Positions 7,698 to 17,378 are shown, numbered from the stretch's first letter. The stretch: 64,000 nucleotides of DNA from Ch67 sp041395845 (GCA_041395845.1 JAWKZS010000017.1:1-64000), one strand, 5' to 3'. Program-made: numbers and translations. The notes: generated from the sequence alone by a model not told the origin.

Positions 7698-10600
7698 ACG
7701 GAATTATCGCCTGGTTCGCGCAAAACAAGATTGCCGCGAAACTCATTACCTTGTTCGTCCTGATCTCAGGATTCATCTCGCTTCAGGATATCCGCAAGGA
7801 AATTCTGCCGAACATTTCCCTGGACATCATTTCAATTTCAGTCCCTTATCCAGGTGCCTCGCCGGAGGATGTTGAAAAGTCTGTCCTTAATCGCATCGAG
7901 TCAGCGGTGTACGATCTCGAAGGCGTCAAATCACTCAGCACCAAGGCCATTGAGCATCTGGGTGTGGTCACCATCGAGGTTGATTACGGTTACGACCCCA
8001 AGTACCTGCTGAACGAAATCAAGGCGCGAGTCGACGGCATCGGCACATTTCCCAAAGACGTTGAGCGCCCCATCATCAAAGAAATCTCGGTCCGGAACCT
8101 TGTGGCTTACGTCATGATTTCGGGGCAGGCCGACGAGGCGACCCTGAATCTTCTGGCCCAACAGATCAAGCAGGATCTGACCGCGTCCTCCAATATTTCG
8201 CAGGTCGAACTGGTTGCTGCGCGCCCCTATGAAATCGCCATTGAAGTATCCGAAGGCTCTCTGCAGCGTTATGGCCTCAGCTTCTTCGAAGTTGCCAACG
8301 CCATTCGGCAAAGCTCGATGGATCTGCCGACCGGGGTCATCAAGACGGCCCAGGGCGCTATTTCGGTCAAGGCCAAAGGGCAGGTCTACGTCGGCGACGA
8401 GTTTGAAGAGATCGCTGTTCGTGCCATGCCGGATGGTTCCCAGATTCTGGTGAAAGATGTCGCCAAAGTCTTTGACGGGTTTAAAGAAGGTAATGCACTT
8501 AGCCAGTTCAATGGTCGTCCAGCGGTCGCATTGGGTGTCTATCGCGTGGGTGACCAGAATATCCTGGACATTTCCAAAGCCCTGAATGATTACGTGAAAA
8601 AACCTACATCCTATATACCGGAAGGTATCCAGCTGGATGTCTGGCAGGACTCATCGTTTTATTTCAAAGGCCGCATGGACATGCTCTATGACAATGCCAT
8701 CGGCGGCCTGATCATCGTATTCGTCATCCTGCTGTTGTTCCTGCGTTTGCGTCTATCGTTCTGGGTGAGCGTGGGTATCCCGGTGTCCTTCATGGGTGCT
8801 TTTGCTCTGTTGCCGCACTTTGACGGTTCGCTGAACATGATCTCGATGTTTGCGCTGATTCTGGTGCTCGGCATCGTGGTCGATGATGCGATCGTGGTAG
8901 GTGAAAACATTTTTTCCCACCACAGCAAGGGTCGTCACGGTGTTGCGGGCGCCATTTCTGGTGCCCAGGAAGTTGCCAACCCGGTTATCTTCTCCGTGCT
9001 CACCACCGTGGTAGCTTTCCTGCCGCTGGTATTGCTGCCAGGGCCGGAAGGCAAGCTGATGCGACTCATTCCAATTGTTGTGATCCTGGTTCTTCTGTTT
9101 TCATTGCTGGAGTCACTTTTGTGTCTGCCGTCCCACGTGTCCGGTATGTCCAGCAACCGGTTTGATACCTATCCTGTTCTTGGCGTCATTCAGCGCAAGT
9201 TCTCCGATTTTCTCGACCGCTTTCTCGAGAAAGTGTACAGCCCGTTTCTCGAGACCTGCCTGCGTTGGCGTTATTTGGTCCTGTGCAGTTTTATAAGCGG
9301 GTTGTTGATCTGTTTTGCCATGATGGGTACCGGCTGGGTCAAGGTCGTGTTTTTCTCTACGATCGAGGCTGATACGGCCAGCGCCACTGTCACCTTCGCC
9401 CAAACAGTCCGCCGCATACCGTGCGTGCGGGCATCGAAAGATCGAAGACGCGGCTCTGCAGCTGAAGCGCGAGTTGCGCGAGGAAACCGGCGTCGAGCAG
9501 ATCGATGAACGTCTTTACCTCGTTCACTGGGGATGAGGGCGGTCGTCTGGTAATTGAGCTGGCGCCCGCGGAAAATCGTCAGTTGTCTGGTCAGCGTATC
9601 GTTGATGCCTGGCGCGACAAGGTTGGTGATCTGCCGGATGTGGTGGATCTGGATTTCCGTGCGACGCTGAATCAACCGGGCTCTACCATCAATATCGAAT
9701 TGGCATCCAGCAGCCTCGATGACTTGCGTGTTGCAGCCAACGGTCTGAAAGAACAGCTGATCATGGACAAGGGCTGTTCGATGTGCGGGACTCGTTCCAG
9801 AAGGGCAAACAGGAACTACATCGAACTGAAGCCGGTCGCCCGCAATCTGGGGCTGAGCCTGGATGATGTGGCGATGCAGGTGCGTCAGGCTTACCACGGT
9901 ATCGATGTACAGAATCTCCAGCGTGGTGAGCAGGACGTTAAGGTCGTGGTGCGCTACACGGCTGAAGAGCGCAGTTCGCTCTGGTACCTGGAAAACATGT
10001 CGATTCGCCTGCGTGATGGCTCAAACGTGCCATTGTTGACCGTTGCTGATATCGAATATGGTGAGGGCGCCTCCCAGATTGATCGCCACAACCGACGCAG
10101 GATTATTCGTGTTTCCGCCAAGGTGGATGACAACGTCACCAGTCCGGCACGGGTAATGGAAGATCTCAAGACTAATTTCCTGGATACACTCTCCGATCGC
10201 TATCCCGGCATGACGTGGTCGATCGCCGGCGCCCAGAAGGAAAAGGAAGAGTTCAAGGAGTACCTGGTCAAGGCCTACATTTTTGCCTTGATGGCCATGT
10301 ACATCATGATGGCGGTGCTGTTCCGCTCGTATGCGCAACCGCTCATGGTCATGTCAGCGGTGCCGTTTGGTTTGATAGGGGCGCTATCGGGGCACGTGCT
10401 TGCAGGGCTGGATCTGACGGTCTGGTCCCTGGTGGGGATGATCGCGGTGAGTGGTGTCGTGGTCAACGATAACCTGGTTCTCGTGGACTTCATGAACTCC
10501 AATCGGGACAAGGGTATCTCTCTGCTGGAGTCCATCCGCAAAGCCGGTGTCGCCCGCTTCCGCCCGATCATGCTCACGTCGTTGACGACCTTTGGTGGCC

Positions 10601-11043
10601 TGGCGCCGCTGATGCTTGAAAAGAGTCTGCAGGCACAGTTCCTTATCCCAATGGCAGTGTCATTGGCATTCGGCGTAATGTTCGCGACGGTCATCAGCCT
10701 CGTCCTGGTTCCCGCGCTCTATCATATCGTCTACGACATGGAAAACGTGTTCGCCCGGGTGCTTGGCTGGTACAAGCCAGTCCAGGCGCCAGCTCAATCC
10801 GTGGCCGCGGAGGTGGATCGCAGCTTTAACGAGGTTGCAGCTGATGACTCTGACAAGCTGCAGTGGCATATCGGCCTCGATGAAGCCTACGACATGGGCT
10901 ACAAAGAGGGACTCAAAGGCGACGTGTCACGCAATGCTCCCTTCGATCTCGAAGTTCTTGTCGCCAGCTGGGAAGCAGGCTGGGATGATGGTCACGAAGA
11001 ATACCTGCTGAAACAGGGTTCAGGCGTTGGCCATACCGGATAA
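7694..11043 (+). pseudogene. RND efflux permease (AcrB/MexF-like), reading frame interrupted
   Basis: The proton-driven inner-membrane pump of the RND family. The first frame (7694 to about 9400) covers TM1, the porter domain and TM2-6, including the proton-relay pair in 'VLGIVVDDAIVVGEN' near residue 396. The second frame (about 9505-11043) carries the rest, including 'MIAVSGVVVNDNLVLVDF'. Between 9405 and 9506 the expected protein moves through other frames: 'HTVRAG' and 'KIEDAALQLKRELREETG' are readable there, implying about three indels in roughly 100 bp. A second, self-cancelling shift at 9769-9822 hides 'FDVRDSFQKGKQEL'. Codon use and motifs stay intact on both sides, so sequence error is more likely than loss of function. 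An unusual Asp/Glu-rich tail of about 100 residues follows the last membrane helix. Confidence 0.8.
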
Positions 11044-11087
11044 CTTCTCGCATCTTTGTGCATCCAGTTTTGAGTTGAGGAAAAAAA

Positions 11088-12179
11088 GTGCCGAATAAAT
11101 TCAATTCCGTCATTTCATTCGCTGTTTGTGCATGTCTGACCACCATGGTCGGCTGCAAGGAAGAATCCGGAATTTCTACGGGCACCCCGTCCGCACAACC
11201 CACGGTTACCACCAGCGAAGTCCATAAACTGGATGACGGTAGCCAGTACAGTGGTACCCTGGTTAACGGCAAAAAGCAGGGAAAGGGTTTGTACGTCTGG
11301 CCCAATGGTGACAGCTACGAAGGCGATTGGGTCGAAGATGTCATGTCCGGCGAGGGTGTGTTCAAGGATACCCAGGGGCGCGTCTATAAGGGCCAGTGGG
11401 CCAATGGTCTGTTCAATGGAAAAGGCACCTATACCTGGCCCAGTGGCAGCCGTTACGAAGGCGACTTTGTTGACGGCGTGAAGCAGGGCGTTGGCATCTA
11501 CCGCTGGGCTGACGGTCGTGAGTATCGTGGCCAGTTTTATGCCGACCGTAAGAATGGCAACGGTACCTATCAATGGCCGGATGGCCGCAAATACATGGGC
11601 GAGTTCAAGGACGACGAGCGTACGGGCCAGGGCAAAATGATTTACCCCAATGGCGAGATCTATGATGGCCAGTTCGTCGACGGAGCCCGGCAAGGCAAAG
11701 GTACCGTGACGCTTGCCGACGGCAGTATCTATGAAGGCGAGTTCCACAATAATGTCATGCAAGGCCAAGGCACCATGCAATGGCCTTCTGGCGAGTCTTA
11801 TACCGGCGAGTTTGACAACGACCTACCCAACGGCAAGGGCGAAATGCGCTGGCCTGGTGGCAATACCTACACAGGCCAGTTCGTGAACGGTGTCATGGAT
11901 GGTAAGGGCAAGCTGACCTTTGCTGATGGACGCGTTTACGATGGCGATTTCCGGCAGGGCAAGCGTTCGGGGCAGGGTTCCCTCAGCTGGCCTTCAGGAG
12001 AGCAGTACACGGGCGAGTTTGTCGATGGCCTGCGGGAAGGTAAGGGCAGCTTTACCTGGCCTGACCAGAGCAAGTACGTGGGTGGGTTCCAGCAGAATGC
12101 CCTGCACGGTCGTGGTAACTGCACCACCGACGGTAAAACTGTTCCCTGCCGCTTCGACAAGGGCGTTCGCATCGAATAA
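11088..12179 (+). CDS. MORN-repeat lipoprotein
   Basis: A 363-residue protein with GTG start and a good 'gagga' ribosome site just upstream. A signal peptide ending in the lipobox-like 'TMVGC' (Cys near residue 23) predicts a lipoprotein. The remainder is 13 consecutive MORN units of about 23 residues, each of the pattern YxGxFxxGxxxGxGxxxxxxG, running almost to the C-terminus. MORN arrays form an extended beta sheet used as a scaffold or lipid- and protein-binding surface, and no enzymatic activity is implied. It starts 45 bp after the RND permease in the same direction and is probably co-transcribed. It ends 34 bp from the convergent kinase gene. Its precise role is unknown; a periplasmic or outer-membrane partner of the efflux system is one idea. 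Confidence 0.85.
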   Translation: MPNKFNSVISFAVCACLTTMVGCKEESGISTGTPSAQPTVTTSEVHKLDDGSQYSGTLVNGKKQGKGLYVWPNGDSYEGDWVEDVMSGEGVFKDTQGRVYKGQWANGLFNGKGTYTWPSGSRYEGDFVDGVKQGVGIYRWADGREYRGQFYADRKNGNGTYQWPDGRKYMGEFKDDERTGQGKMIYPNGEIYDGQFVDGARQGKGTVTLADGSIYEGEFHNNVMQGQGTMQWPSGESYTGEFDNDLPNGKGEMRWPGGNTYTGQFVNGVMDGKGKLTFADGRVYDGDFRQGKRSGQGSLSWPSGEQYTGEFVDGLREGKGSFTWPDQSKYVGGFQQNALHGRGNCTTDGKTVPCRFDKGVRIE

Positions 12180-12212
12180 GCCTGGGTGGTGTTGGCCGGG
12201 TGGTAGGTTGCT

Positions 12213-13238
12213 CTAGCGAGGAAGCGCGTCCAGCGCTTCCTTGGCGCTCTGGAAGCGGGTGTTCGGATCAGGGTCCAGCAGGCGCGCAACAAAGGCCGAT
12301 GTCCTGGCATCGGTCACATCCACCAGAAAATTGTCGGGCTGCCGTTCGGTTGACGCCGCATACAACACCTTGTCCCGCTTGGACTTACCAATATTCCAGC
12401 GCCTGTTACGCAACAGCTCGTAAAACAGGATGCCGGCCTGATAGAGGTCGCTGCGATGGTCCCACGCTTCGCCCCGAGCCTGTTCCGGTGAAATGAACGA
12501 CGGCTTGGCCAGCCACTGATAGGCTTCCTTGTTAGCCTGTTTCTGAAAGTGTGAACATCCAAAATCCACCAGATAGATCTTCTGCTGGGTATCGATCAGA
12601 ATATTCTCGGAACTGATATCGCCGTGAATGACCGGCTTCAGGCTGGTATGCAGAAAGTGCAACTGTTCCAACAGCTGCCGCACGATATCCCGCGCAATCT
12701 GCTTGACCAGGGAAGGGGGGAAACGCTGTTGTTCCTGCGACAGGTTGATCAGCTGAAAACCTTCAATGAATTCATAGGCATAGTAGGCTTTGCCGTCGAT
12801 CAGACCCCGTGACCGGTAGCGGGGCAGCTGGGGATGATTCAACTCCCGCACGATCTGGCTTTCATTGGTGAACTGGCGCCGCACAGCCTGGTGATTCAGC
12901 CATTGTTCCCGCACCATTTTGACTGCCAGTTTCGGCTTGCCTGGCTCCAGGGGTATACCTTTCATAACCACGCAGATGCCGCCCTCGGTGTAGGGCTCCA
13001 TGCGGTAGCGCCCGATATTCAGCTGGACCTCAAACGGCCCCTGAGTCTTCACGACGGCGGGCTTGGGCGGAGTTGCTTGGCTTGGCTTGACAGGATTGGC
13101 AGCGGGTTTAGCTGGCTCTTGCGCGTCTGTGACCTTTTTGCCTTTGTTGCGCCACGAAAACAGCCACGACAGATTCATATCGAAGGAAAGCCCTTGCAGA
13201 AAGGTTTGGGAACAGTCTTTTTCTTGTTGTGGGGCCAT
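12213..13238 (-). CDS. Hanks-type Ser/Thr protein kinase
   Basis: A soluble 341-residue eukaryotic-like protein kinase. The N-terminal 65 residues are a basic and proline-rich linker and the kinase domain fills the rest. Active-site residues are present: K107 in 'KLAVKMV', E126 in the C helix, HGD (205-207) with N212 in the catalytic loop, DFG (225-227) and 'SPEQARG' for the APE region. The HGD replaces HRD, so it is a non-RD kinase. The glycine loop is poor (YTEGGICV). It has no membrane segment, PASTA or sensor domain. It is divergent from the Flp pilin gene and lies at the border of the Tad locus, which also encodes a PP2C phosphatase and two FHA proteins. Tad-specific phosphorylation is therefore a fair hypothesis. 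An internal Met at residue 21 is an alternative start. Confidence 0.85.
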   Translation of the reverse strand: MAPQQEKDCSQTFLQGLSFDMNLSWLFSWRNKGKKVTDAQEPAKPAANPVKPSQATPPKPAVVKTQGPFEVQLNIGRYRMEPYTEGGICVVMKGIPLEPGKPKLAVKMVREQWLNHQAVRRQFTNESQIVRELNHPQLPRYRSRGLIDGKAYYAYEFIEGFQLINLSQEQQRFPPSLVKQIARDIVRQLLEQLHFLHTSLKPVIHGDISSENILIDTQQKIYLVDFGCSHFQKQANKEAYQWLAKPSFISPEQARGEAWDHRSDLYQAGILFYELLRNRRWNIGKSKRDKVLYAASTERQPDNFLVDVTDARTSAFVARLLDPDPNTRFQSAKEALDALPR

Positions 13239-13537
13239 TTTACACGCCCCCCTGCGTAACGCAATGAACGCAAACAGTTCATTTTCAATCCATTTATAGA
13301 CAAATAAGCGCCGGTTTTCTGTCGTCTCGGCGTTCTTGGACGCTCGTTCGTCGGAAAACAGTTATCAATTTGTAAGTCCGGGCTTGACTTGATCGTTCGC
13401 TATGCAAGTATATGGGGACATCGCGATTGTCTACGGCGAAATTATAGCCAAAGTCAGTTACGGTACCAAAAGCCTGGATAGTCAGGTCAATAAGAAACAC
13501 ACACCAAAAACAACAGAAAAGGTACGGGGCTAAACGT
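13239..13537. other. divergent intergenic region between the kinase and Flp pilin genes
   Basis: About 300 bp with no supported gene. It must hold the promoter of the kinase (leftward) and of the pilin operon (rightward). The only clear signal is a TTGACT/TATATG pair described separately. Confidence 0.6.
13384..13414 (+). promoter_or_regulatory. candidate sigma-70 promoter of the Flp pilin gene
   Basis: TTGACT (13384-13389) followed after 19 bp by TATATG (13409-13414). The long spacing weakens it. It would give a leader of about 115 nt ahead of the pilin start. Confidence 0.35.
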
Positions 13538-13837
13538 ATGCAATTCTTCAAACACTCTCGCAAAATGAACGCCAAGAAAGTTACCGGTCAGGGCATGTCT
13601 GAATACCTGATCATCGTTGGTCTGATCGCTGTTGCTGGTATTGCGGCGATGGGCTTCATGGGCAGCTCCGTTCGTACCCAGTTGGGTGGTATGGCGCAGG
13701 AACTGGCTGGTGGTGATGCTGATGCTGCGAATACTATTACTGACGCTCAAGGCTTAGCTGATGATTCAGTCAGGGAAGCGCAAGAAACCCGTAGCCTTGG
13801 TAGCTATGGTGGCCAGAACACCAGACTTAATCCGTAA
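13538..13837 (+). CDS. flp: Flp/Tad-type major pilin
   Basis: A 99-residue type IVb-like prepilin. A short basic leader ends in 'KKVTGQG', followed by 'MSEYLIIVGLIAVAGIAAMG', which is the prepilin processing site (cut after G, with the Glu-Tyr pair that Flp pilins carry) and one hydrophobic helix. The polar tail is Gly/Asp/Ala-rich. It is polymerised into the adhesive Tad pilus by CpaF, TadB and TadC. It is the first gene of the locus and is followed by a strong hairpin, fitting a highly expressed pilin. ATG 13538 is used, but ATG 13565 also leaves a full leader. The prepilin peptidase needed to process it is not in this window. Confidence 0.8.
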   Translation: MQFFKHSRKMNAKKVTGQGMSEYLIIVGLIAVAGIAAMGFMGSSVRTQLGGMAQELAGGDADAANTITDAQGLADDSVREAQETRSLGSYGGQNTRLNP

Positions 13838-13850
13838 TTGCTTTAGCGTT

Positions 13851-13877
13851 AAGAGGGCGGGAGTTTTCCGCCCTCTT
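13851..13877 (+). terminator. hairpin after the pilin gene (partial terminator or mRNA stabiliser)
   Basis: A perfect 10-bp stem, AAGAGGGCGG / CCGCCCTCTT, with a 7-nt loop, 13 bp after the pilin stop. There is no T-run after it, so it more likely limits read-through or protects the pilin mRNA 3' end than stops all transcription. This would give pilin excess over the downstream assembly genes. Confidence 0.6.
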
Positions 13878-13929
13878 ACAAGTAACAGGTTGAAGGTCGT
13901 CCATTTATAACAACTATAGCGACCCTACA

Positions 13930-15495
13930 ATGCCATTAACTCTTCGCTCCACGCGCCCCAAGGGGCAGGCTCTCATCCTCGTAATGGCCATCGTGCTGAT
14001 TGCGAGTGTCGTCGTTTTCATGGTTTACAATTCCGGCCGCGCAGTGAACGAGAAGATCAACCTCGTCAATGCTGCCGATGCTGCCGCATATTCGGGTGCC
14101 CAGATCGCTGCCCGCCAATTGAATTTCATGGCCTATACCAACCGTGCAATGCTTGCCAATGAGCTGGCGGTGGGCCATACCCTCAGTCTTCAGATGGAAC
14201 TGGATCTTGCTGCGCAGGGGATTTCCCAGATCGCTGACCAGTTGGGCGCTGTGCTTGGCTGGATTCCGATTCTTGGAGCAATTGTGGATGCGATTGTGAA
14301 TGCCTTTGCTGGTACATTGCAGCAGGCTGTCGATATTCACGGTTATCTGGTCGGCTTCCACGCAACCCTCATTGATGCCAACAATGCGTTATACAGCGAT
14401 CTGCAATATGAAGCTTATCGCGATCTGATCAGTAACGGTGTCGTGCCAGCAGCCATGCGATCTGTGGTTGATGAATACCGCATCCGTGCGCCGATTCTGT
14501 TGAATGACTCGGGCACCCTGTCTCAATTTCAATACAGTGAAGATGCTCGCGTTGCCAGTGCCGCAGAATCGGCCCAAGGACTCAATACTGCATTTTGTGA
14601 AATGGTGATGTTCGTGACGCCTGGTTTGCAAGGTGCAGGGGATCTGGGGTCCAACGATGTAGCGGGTTTTTGTTCCGATCTGGCGTCATCGGGTACCGAG
14701 GGTACCCAGTCGGGTTCCGGTGCTAATCCCATGGAGGATAACGGTGTCATGGTTGGCATGTTGCGAACCATGGTGGCTGAATTCGGCAATGCCGAGTGGA
14801 TTCGCAATCGTGACATGAGCACGTACCGAACGGTCCTTGGTTTCCAGGTTCGGCGTCAGGGCAGTACTACAGTCGAAATAGATGGCCTTACCGGTCAGCT
14901 TAACTGGCGTGCGGTGAATGACACCATGCGCGTAGGTGACCCCATCTTTAATTTGTCGCCCGGCACGCTTACGGCATCTGGTGACATTAGTGGTCTGAGT
15001 GGTGAAGCTCAGGATCTGGTTGATGCCTCCGATATCGGGGAAGTGCTTCGCCTGATGGCAGAGAATGGTCTTTGCGAGCCAGAAGACACCAATGATGGTT
15101 CGGAGCCTAGTTGTGACGCTGTGCTCAATGGTCGTTACGGTGGTGTGCGTCGTTACACCTATTTGAATCCGACGCTCCAGAATCCAGTGATTACTGCCTT
15201 TGTGTCTCAGTCCGGTTGTGGTGATTTTGTGGGGTACGACAACAGCACCGGCGACCAACTTGATCAATGGCACGACGGTCCGCGTTTTCTGGAAGAGCGC
15301 AGATCGTTTTGTAATGATGAAGAGCATCCTACGGTATATGCGGTCTCGCAAGCGGACGTATTTTTCGAGCGCCCGGTTTGCCTTGATGCAGCCTGCAGTT
15401 TCGGTTTTCAGCGGCTTAATCGGGGTGTTGGACCGGAGTTGAATGAGTTGCCCAACCTGTTCAACCCGTTCTGGCAAGCCCGGTTGCGGCCCTAG
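13930..15495 (+). CDS. TadG-like Tad-pilus protein
   Basis: A 521-residue protein beginning with a basic stretch, 'PKGQALILVMAIVLIASVVV' as a single membrane helix, and then 'LVNAADAAAYSGAQIAARQLN'. This matches the N-terminal Tad domain of TadG-like proteins, where the aspartate-rich 'NAADAAAxxGA' follows the helix. The large C-terminal part is periplasmic or exposed, with several cysteines (for example in 'CEPEDTNDGSEPSC') that could form disulfides; I do not recognise it. It follows the pilin hairpin and overlaps or touches the next TadE-like gene. TadG proteins are thought to anchor the pilus or act at its tip, but this protein's role is inferred from position and N-terminus. Confidence 0.65.
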   Translation: MPLTLRSTRPKGQALILVMAIVLIASVVVFMVYNSGRAVNEKINLVNAADAAAYSGAQIAARQLNFMAYTNRAMLANELAVGHTLSLQMELDLAAQGISQIADQLGAVLGWIPILGAIVDAIVNAFAGTLQQAVDIHGYLVGFHATLIDANNALYSDLQYEAYRDLISNGVVPAAMRSVVDEYRIRAPILLNDSGTLSQFQYSEDARVASAAESAQGLNTAFCEMVMFVTPGLQGAGDLGSNDVAGFCSDLASSGTEGTQSGSGANPMEDNGVMVGMLRTMVAEFGNAEWIRNRDMSTYRTVLGFQVRRQGSTTVEIDGLTGQLNWRAVNDTMRVGDPIFNLSPGTLTASGDISGLSGEAQDLVDASDIGEVLRLMAENGLCEPEDTNDGSEPSCDAVLNGRYGGVRRYTYLNPTLQNPVITAFVSQSGCGDFVGYDNSTGDQLDQWHDGPRFLEERRSFCNDEEHPTVYAVSQADVFFERPVCLDAACSFGFQRLNRGVGPELNELPNLFNPFWQARLRP

Positions 15496-15506
15496 TGAGG
15501 TGTGCG

Positions 15507-16355
15507 ATGCGCGGTGGATCTAGCGGTTTTTGCGGCAGGCGTTTTCGTGGTCAATCCAGTGTTGAGTTGCTGGTGTCGGCGGCGGTCATTGTGCCAATCG
15601 TGCTGCTGATACCAACACTTGCCAACCTCCTTATGGCGCAGACCGAAACGCACAAGGCGGCGCGCTATGTCGCATGGGAGCGGGTAGCCTATCCGGATGG
15701 GCAGCTGAAAACCATCGAACAGCATGCTGAAGATGTGGAAAAGCGGTTTTTTCGTAATTCCCACTCTGGTTTCGGTGATTCCGTGGCGGTAACCGAGGAA
15801 ACCATCTGGCGGGATTGGGGGCGACCACAGACCAATCCGGCTAGCGAGGACGCGGGACTGATCGACTATGCTGCTGGCGGCGGTATTGCAGTCAGCACGC
15901 TAAGCAGCAGTGCGACCGAGGGTTACACCAATACCAGTGCGTTTCTTGCCAATCGAGGTGGTGCGGCGAATGCAATTCAGCTTAATACCTTGCAGAGTGG
16001 TGAACTCTCGGTGGGTGTGCGGGGTGACAGTTCCCTGCTAGGATCTGCATTGTCTGCGCCATCGATAGATCCGGTTACCGGCGAGCCCCGTTTCCACACC
16101 AGGTCCTCGTCAGCTTTGGTTGTGGATAGCTGGATGCCACAGAATGATGCGGCCTTCAGTGCCAGGGTTAGAGATATCGGAAGAGGTGCGCGCAATATAG
16201 GGCCAGCATACTCCTTGAGTGCCGGCCTGTTACGAAATGTGTTCGACGAAATTGATGAGCACATGTATGTGGATACACCTGGTACCGAATCGCCGTTTGA
16301 TATGGTGGATCCCGAGCAGTCCATGCGACTGCCTTCACAGCTCGTTCAGCCGTAG
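15507..16355 (+). CDS. TadE-like minor pilin
   Basis: A 282-residue protein. The N-terminus has the TadE-like arrangement 'FRGQSSVELLVSAAVIVPIV', meaning a polar residue block, a Glu at position +5 relative to Gly-Gln, and one hydrophobic helix. The remainder is periplasmic and Ser/Gly/Asn-rich without a recognised domain. ATG 15507 with 'gtgagg' six bases upstream is preferred over GTG 15495, which overlaps the previous stop codon. The close packing with its neighbours implies one operon. Pseudopilin function follows from the N-terminal motif and the locus. Confidence 0.6.
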   Translation: MRGGSSGFCGRRFRGQSSVELLVSAAVIVPIVLLIPTLANLLMAQTETHKAARYVAWERVAYPDGQLKTIEQHAEDVEKRFFRNSHSGFGDSVAVTEETIWRDWGRPQTNPASEDAGLIDYAAGGGIAVSTLSSSATEGYTNTSAFLANRGGAANAIQLNTLQSGELSVGVRGDSSLLGSALSAPSIDPVTGEPRFHTRSSSALVVDSWMPQNDAAFSARVRDIGRGARNIGPAYSLSAGLLRNVFDEIDEHMYVDTPGTESPFDMVDPEQSMRLPSQLVQP

Positions 16356-16363
16356 TAGTCCTG

Positions 16364-17077
16364 ATGCGCTATTGGTGGCAGTTTTTGCTTGTTCTGAAGC
16401 ATTGCCTGGTCGGGATGATGTTGATTCCCGCGATCGTATTTGCCCGCGACCCCTTATCGGTCGAGCTCCCTGAAGTCGATATTATCCCCGGTGCCACGTG
16501 GTATCGCATGGGCGAGCGCATGGCCCTCAACGGTGTTCCGATGTCTGTAAAAATGTTCACTTACCCTGGGCGCATTGAAGATGTCGAGCAGTATTATCTG
16601 TCAGAGATGCGGGTCAAGGGGCATGGAAAGCTGAAGCAGACCCGTCTGCGTGAGCAGGTCATTCTGGGTTACCAGTTGGGTGAGTACCAGTATTCGATTC
16701 AGATGCAGATTGGTCGCGGTGGGGTCGAGGGCAAGGCCATGGTTACCCCGAGCGCTCTCAACTTCAAGCCATCTATGAAAACCACTCTGCCGGTTCCGCC
16801 CCGTTCCCAGGTGTTAAGCAAGGTGGAATCCCTTGATGCGGGCCGTCGCGCCGAAACCCTTACCGTAAATGCAGGTTTTGATGCAGGATATGTTGCCGAT
16901 TTCTATCTTGACCAGTTGACCCGAGACGGTTGGCAGTTGTTCTCCCGCGGTGGCAACGGTGAAAATTCCGCAGTTTTGAGTTTTCAGCGTGGCGCGGAGT
17001 TGTTACAGTTGACCGCCAAGGGGTTACAAGGCAACAACAGTCGCAAATGCCAGTTTTTAATAAACTGGGTCAAATAG
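16364..17077 (+). CDS. unknown exported protein in the Tad locus
   Basis: A 237-residue protein with an N-terminal hydrophobic segment (about 6-27, ending in 'AIVFARD') that looks like a cleavable signal peptide. The mature part has two similar halves of mixed alpha/beta character. Each contains a 'Y-x-x-x-x-x-R-x-G/W' stretch ('VEQYYLSEMRVKGHGK', 'VADFYLDQLTRDGWQL'), suggesting an internal duplication. I do not recognise a family. It starts eight bases after the TadE-like stop and lies upstream of a short pilin-like gene, so it is probably a periplasmic accessory of the Tad apparatus. That is inferred from location only. Confidence 0.6.
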   Translation: MRYWWQFLLVLKHCLVGMMLIPAIVFARDPLSVELPEVDIIPGATWYRMGERMALNGVPMSVKMFTYPGRIEDVEQYYLSEMRVKGHGKLKQTRLREQVILGYQLGEYQYSIQMQIGRGGVEGKAMVTPSALNFKPSMKTTLPVPPRSQVLSKVESLDAGRRAETLTVNAGFDAGYVADFYLDQLTRDGWQLFSRGGNGENSAVLSFQRGAELLQLTAKGLQGNNSRKCQFLINWVK

Positions 17078-17105
17078 TCTCATCAGTCTGCAGACAATAA
17101 TAACA

Positions 17106-17360
17106 ATGAGAAACGTCATCCCGCGTACGCGGGGCGCAATTACAATCGAATATCTATTGGTCGCAGTGGCGCTGTTCCTGACGGTCTGGTTGGCCTTGGT
17201 CGGCGGCACTGGCGACTGGCGCGATATCGATCGTCCTGTCGCAGAAAGTGCGTTGCCCCATCGTGTTCCCAATCCTATCCCAGCAGAATCATCCCCGAAT
17301 CTGATTAAGGTGCTGGATGACCGTCAGCACGAATTTGCCCGTGAAATCTATCAACCCTGA
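17106..17360 (+). CDS. short TadE/Flp-like pseudopilin
   Basis: An 84-residue protein with 'RTRGAITIEYLLVAVALFLTVW' near the N-terminus: a basic leader, Gly, then Ile-Glu-Tyr and a single hydrophobic helix, the class III prepilin pattern of Flp and TadE proteins. The polar tail of about 45 residues is shorter than in the other minor pilins here. It lies 18 bp before cpaB. The motif and context support a minor pilin, though a simple one-helix membrane protein is also possible. Confidence 0.6.
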   Translation: MRNVIPRTRGAITIEYLLVAVALFLTVWLALVGGTGDWRDIDRPVAESALPHRVPNPIPAESSPNLIKVLDDRQHEFAREIYQP

Positions 17361-17378
17361 GCCGCGGTAGTTGTCGCC

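Noticed and set aside
11230..12150. Regular DNA repeats with a period of about 69 bases, as a tandem repeat or CRISPR-like array
   Set aside because: They encode consecutive MORN motifs in one frame; the DNA copies are diverged and there are no spacers.
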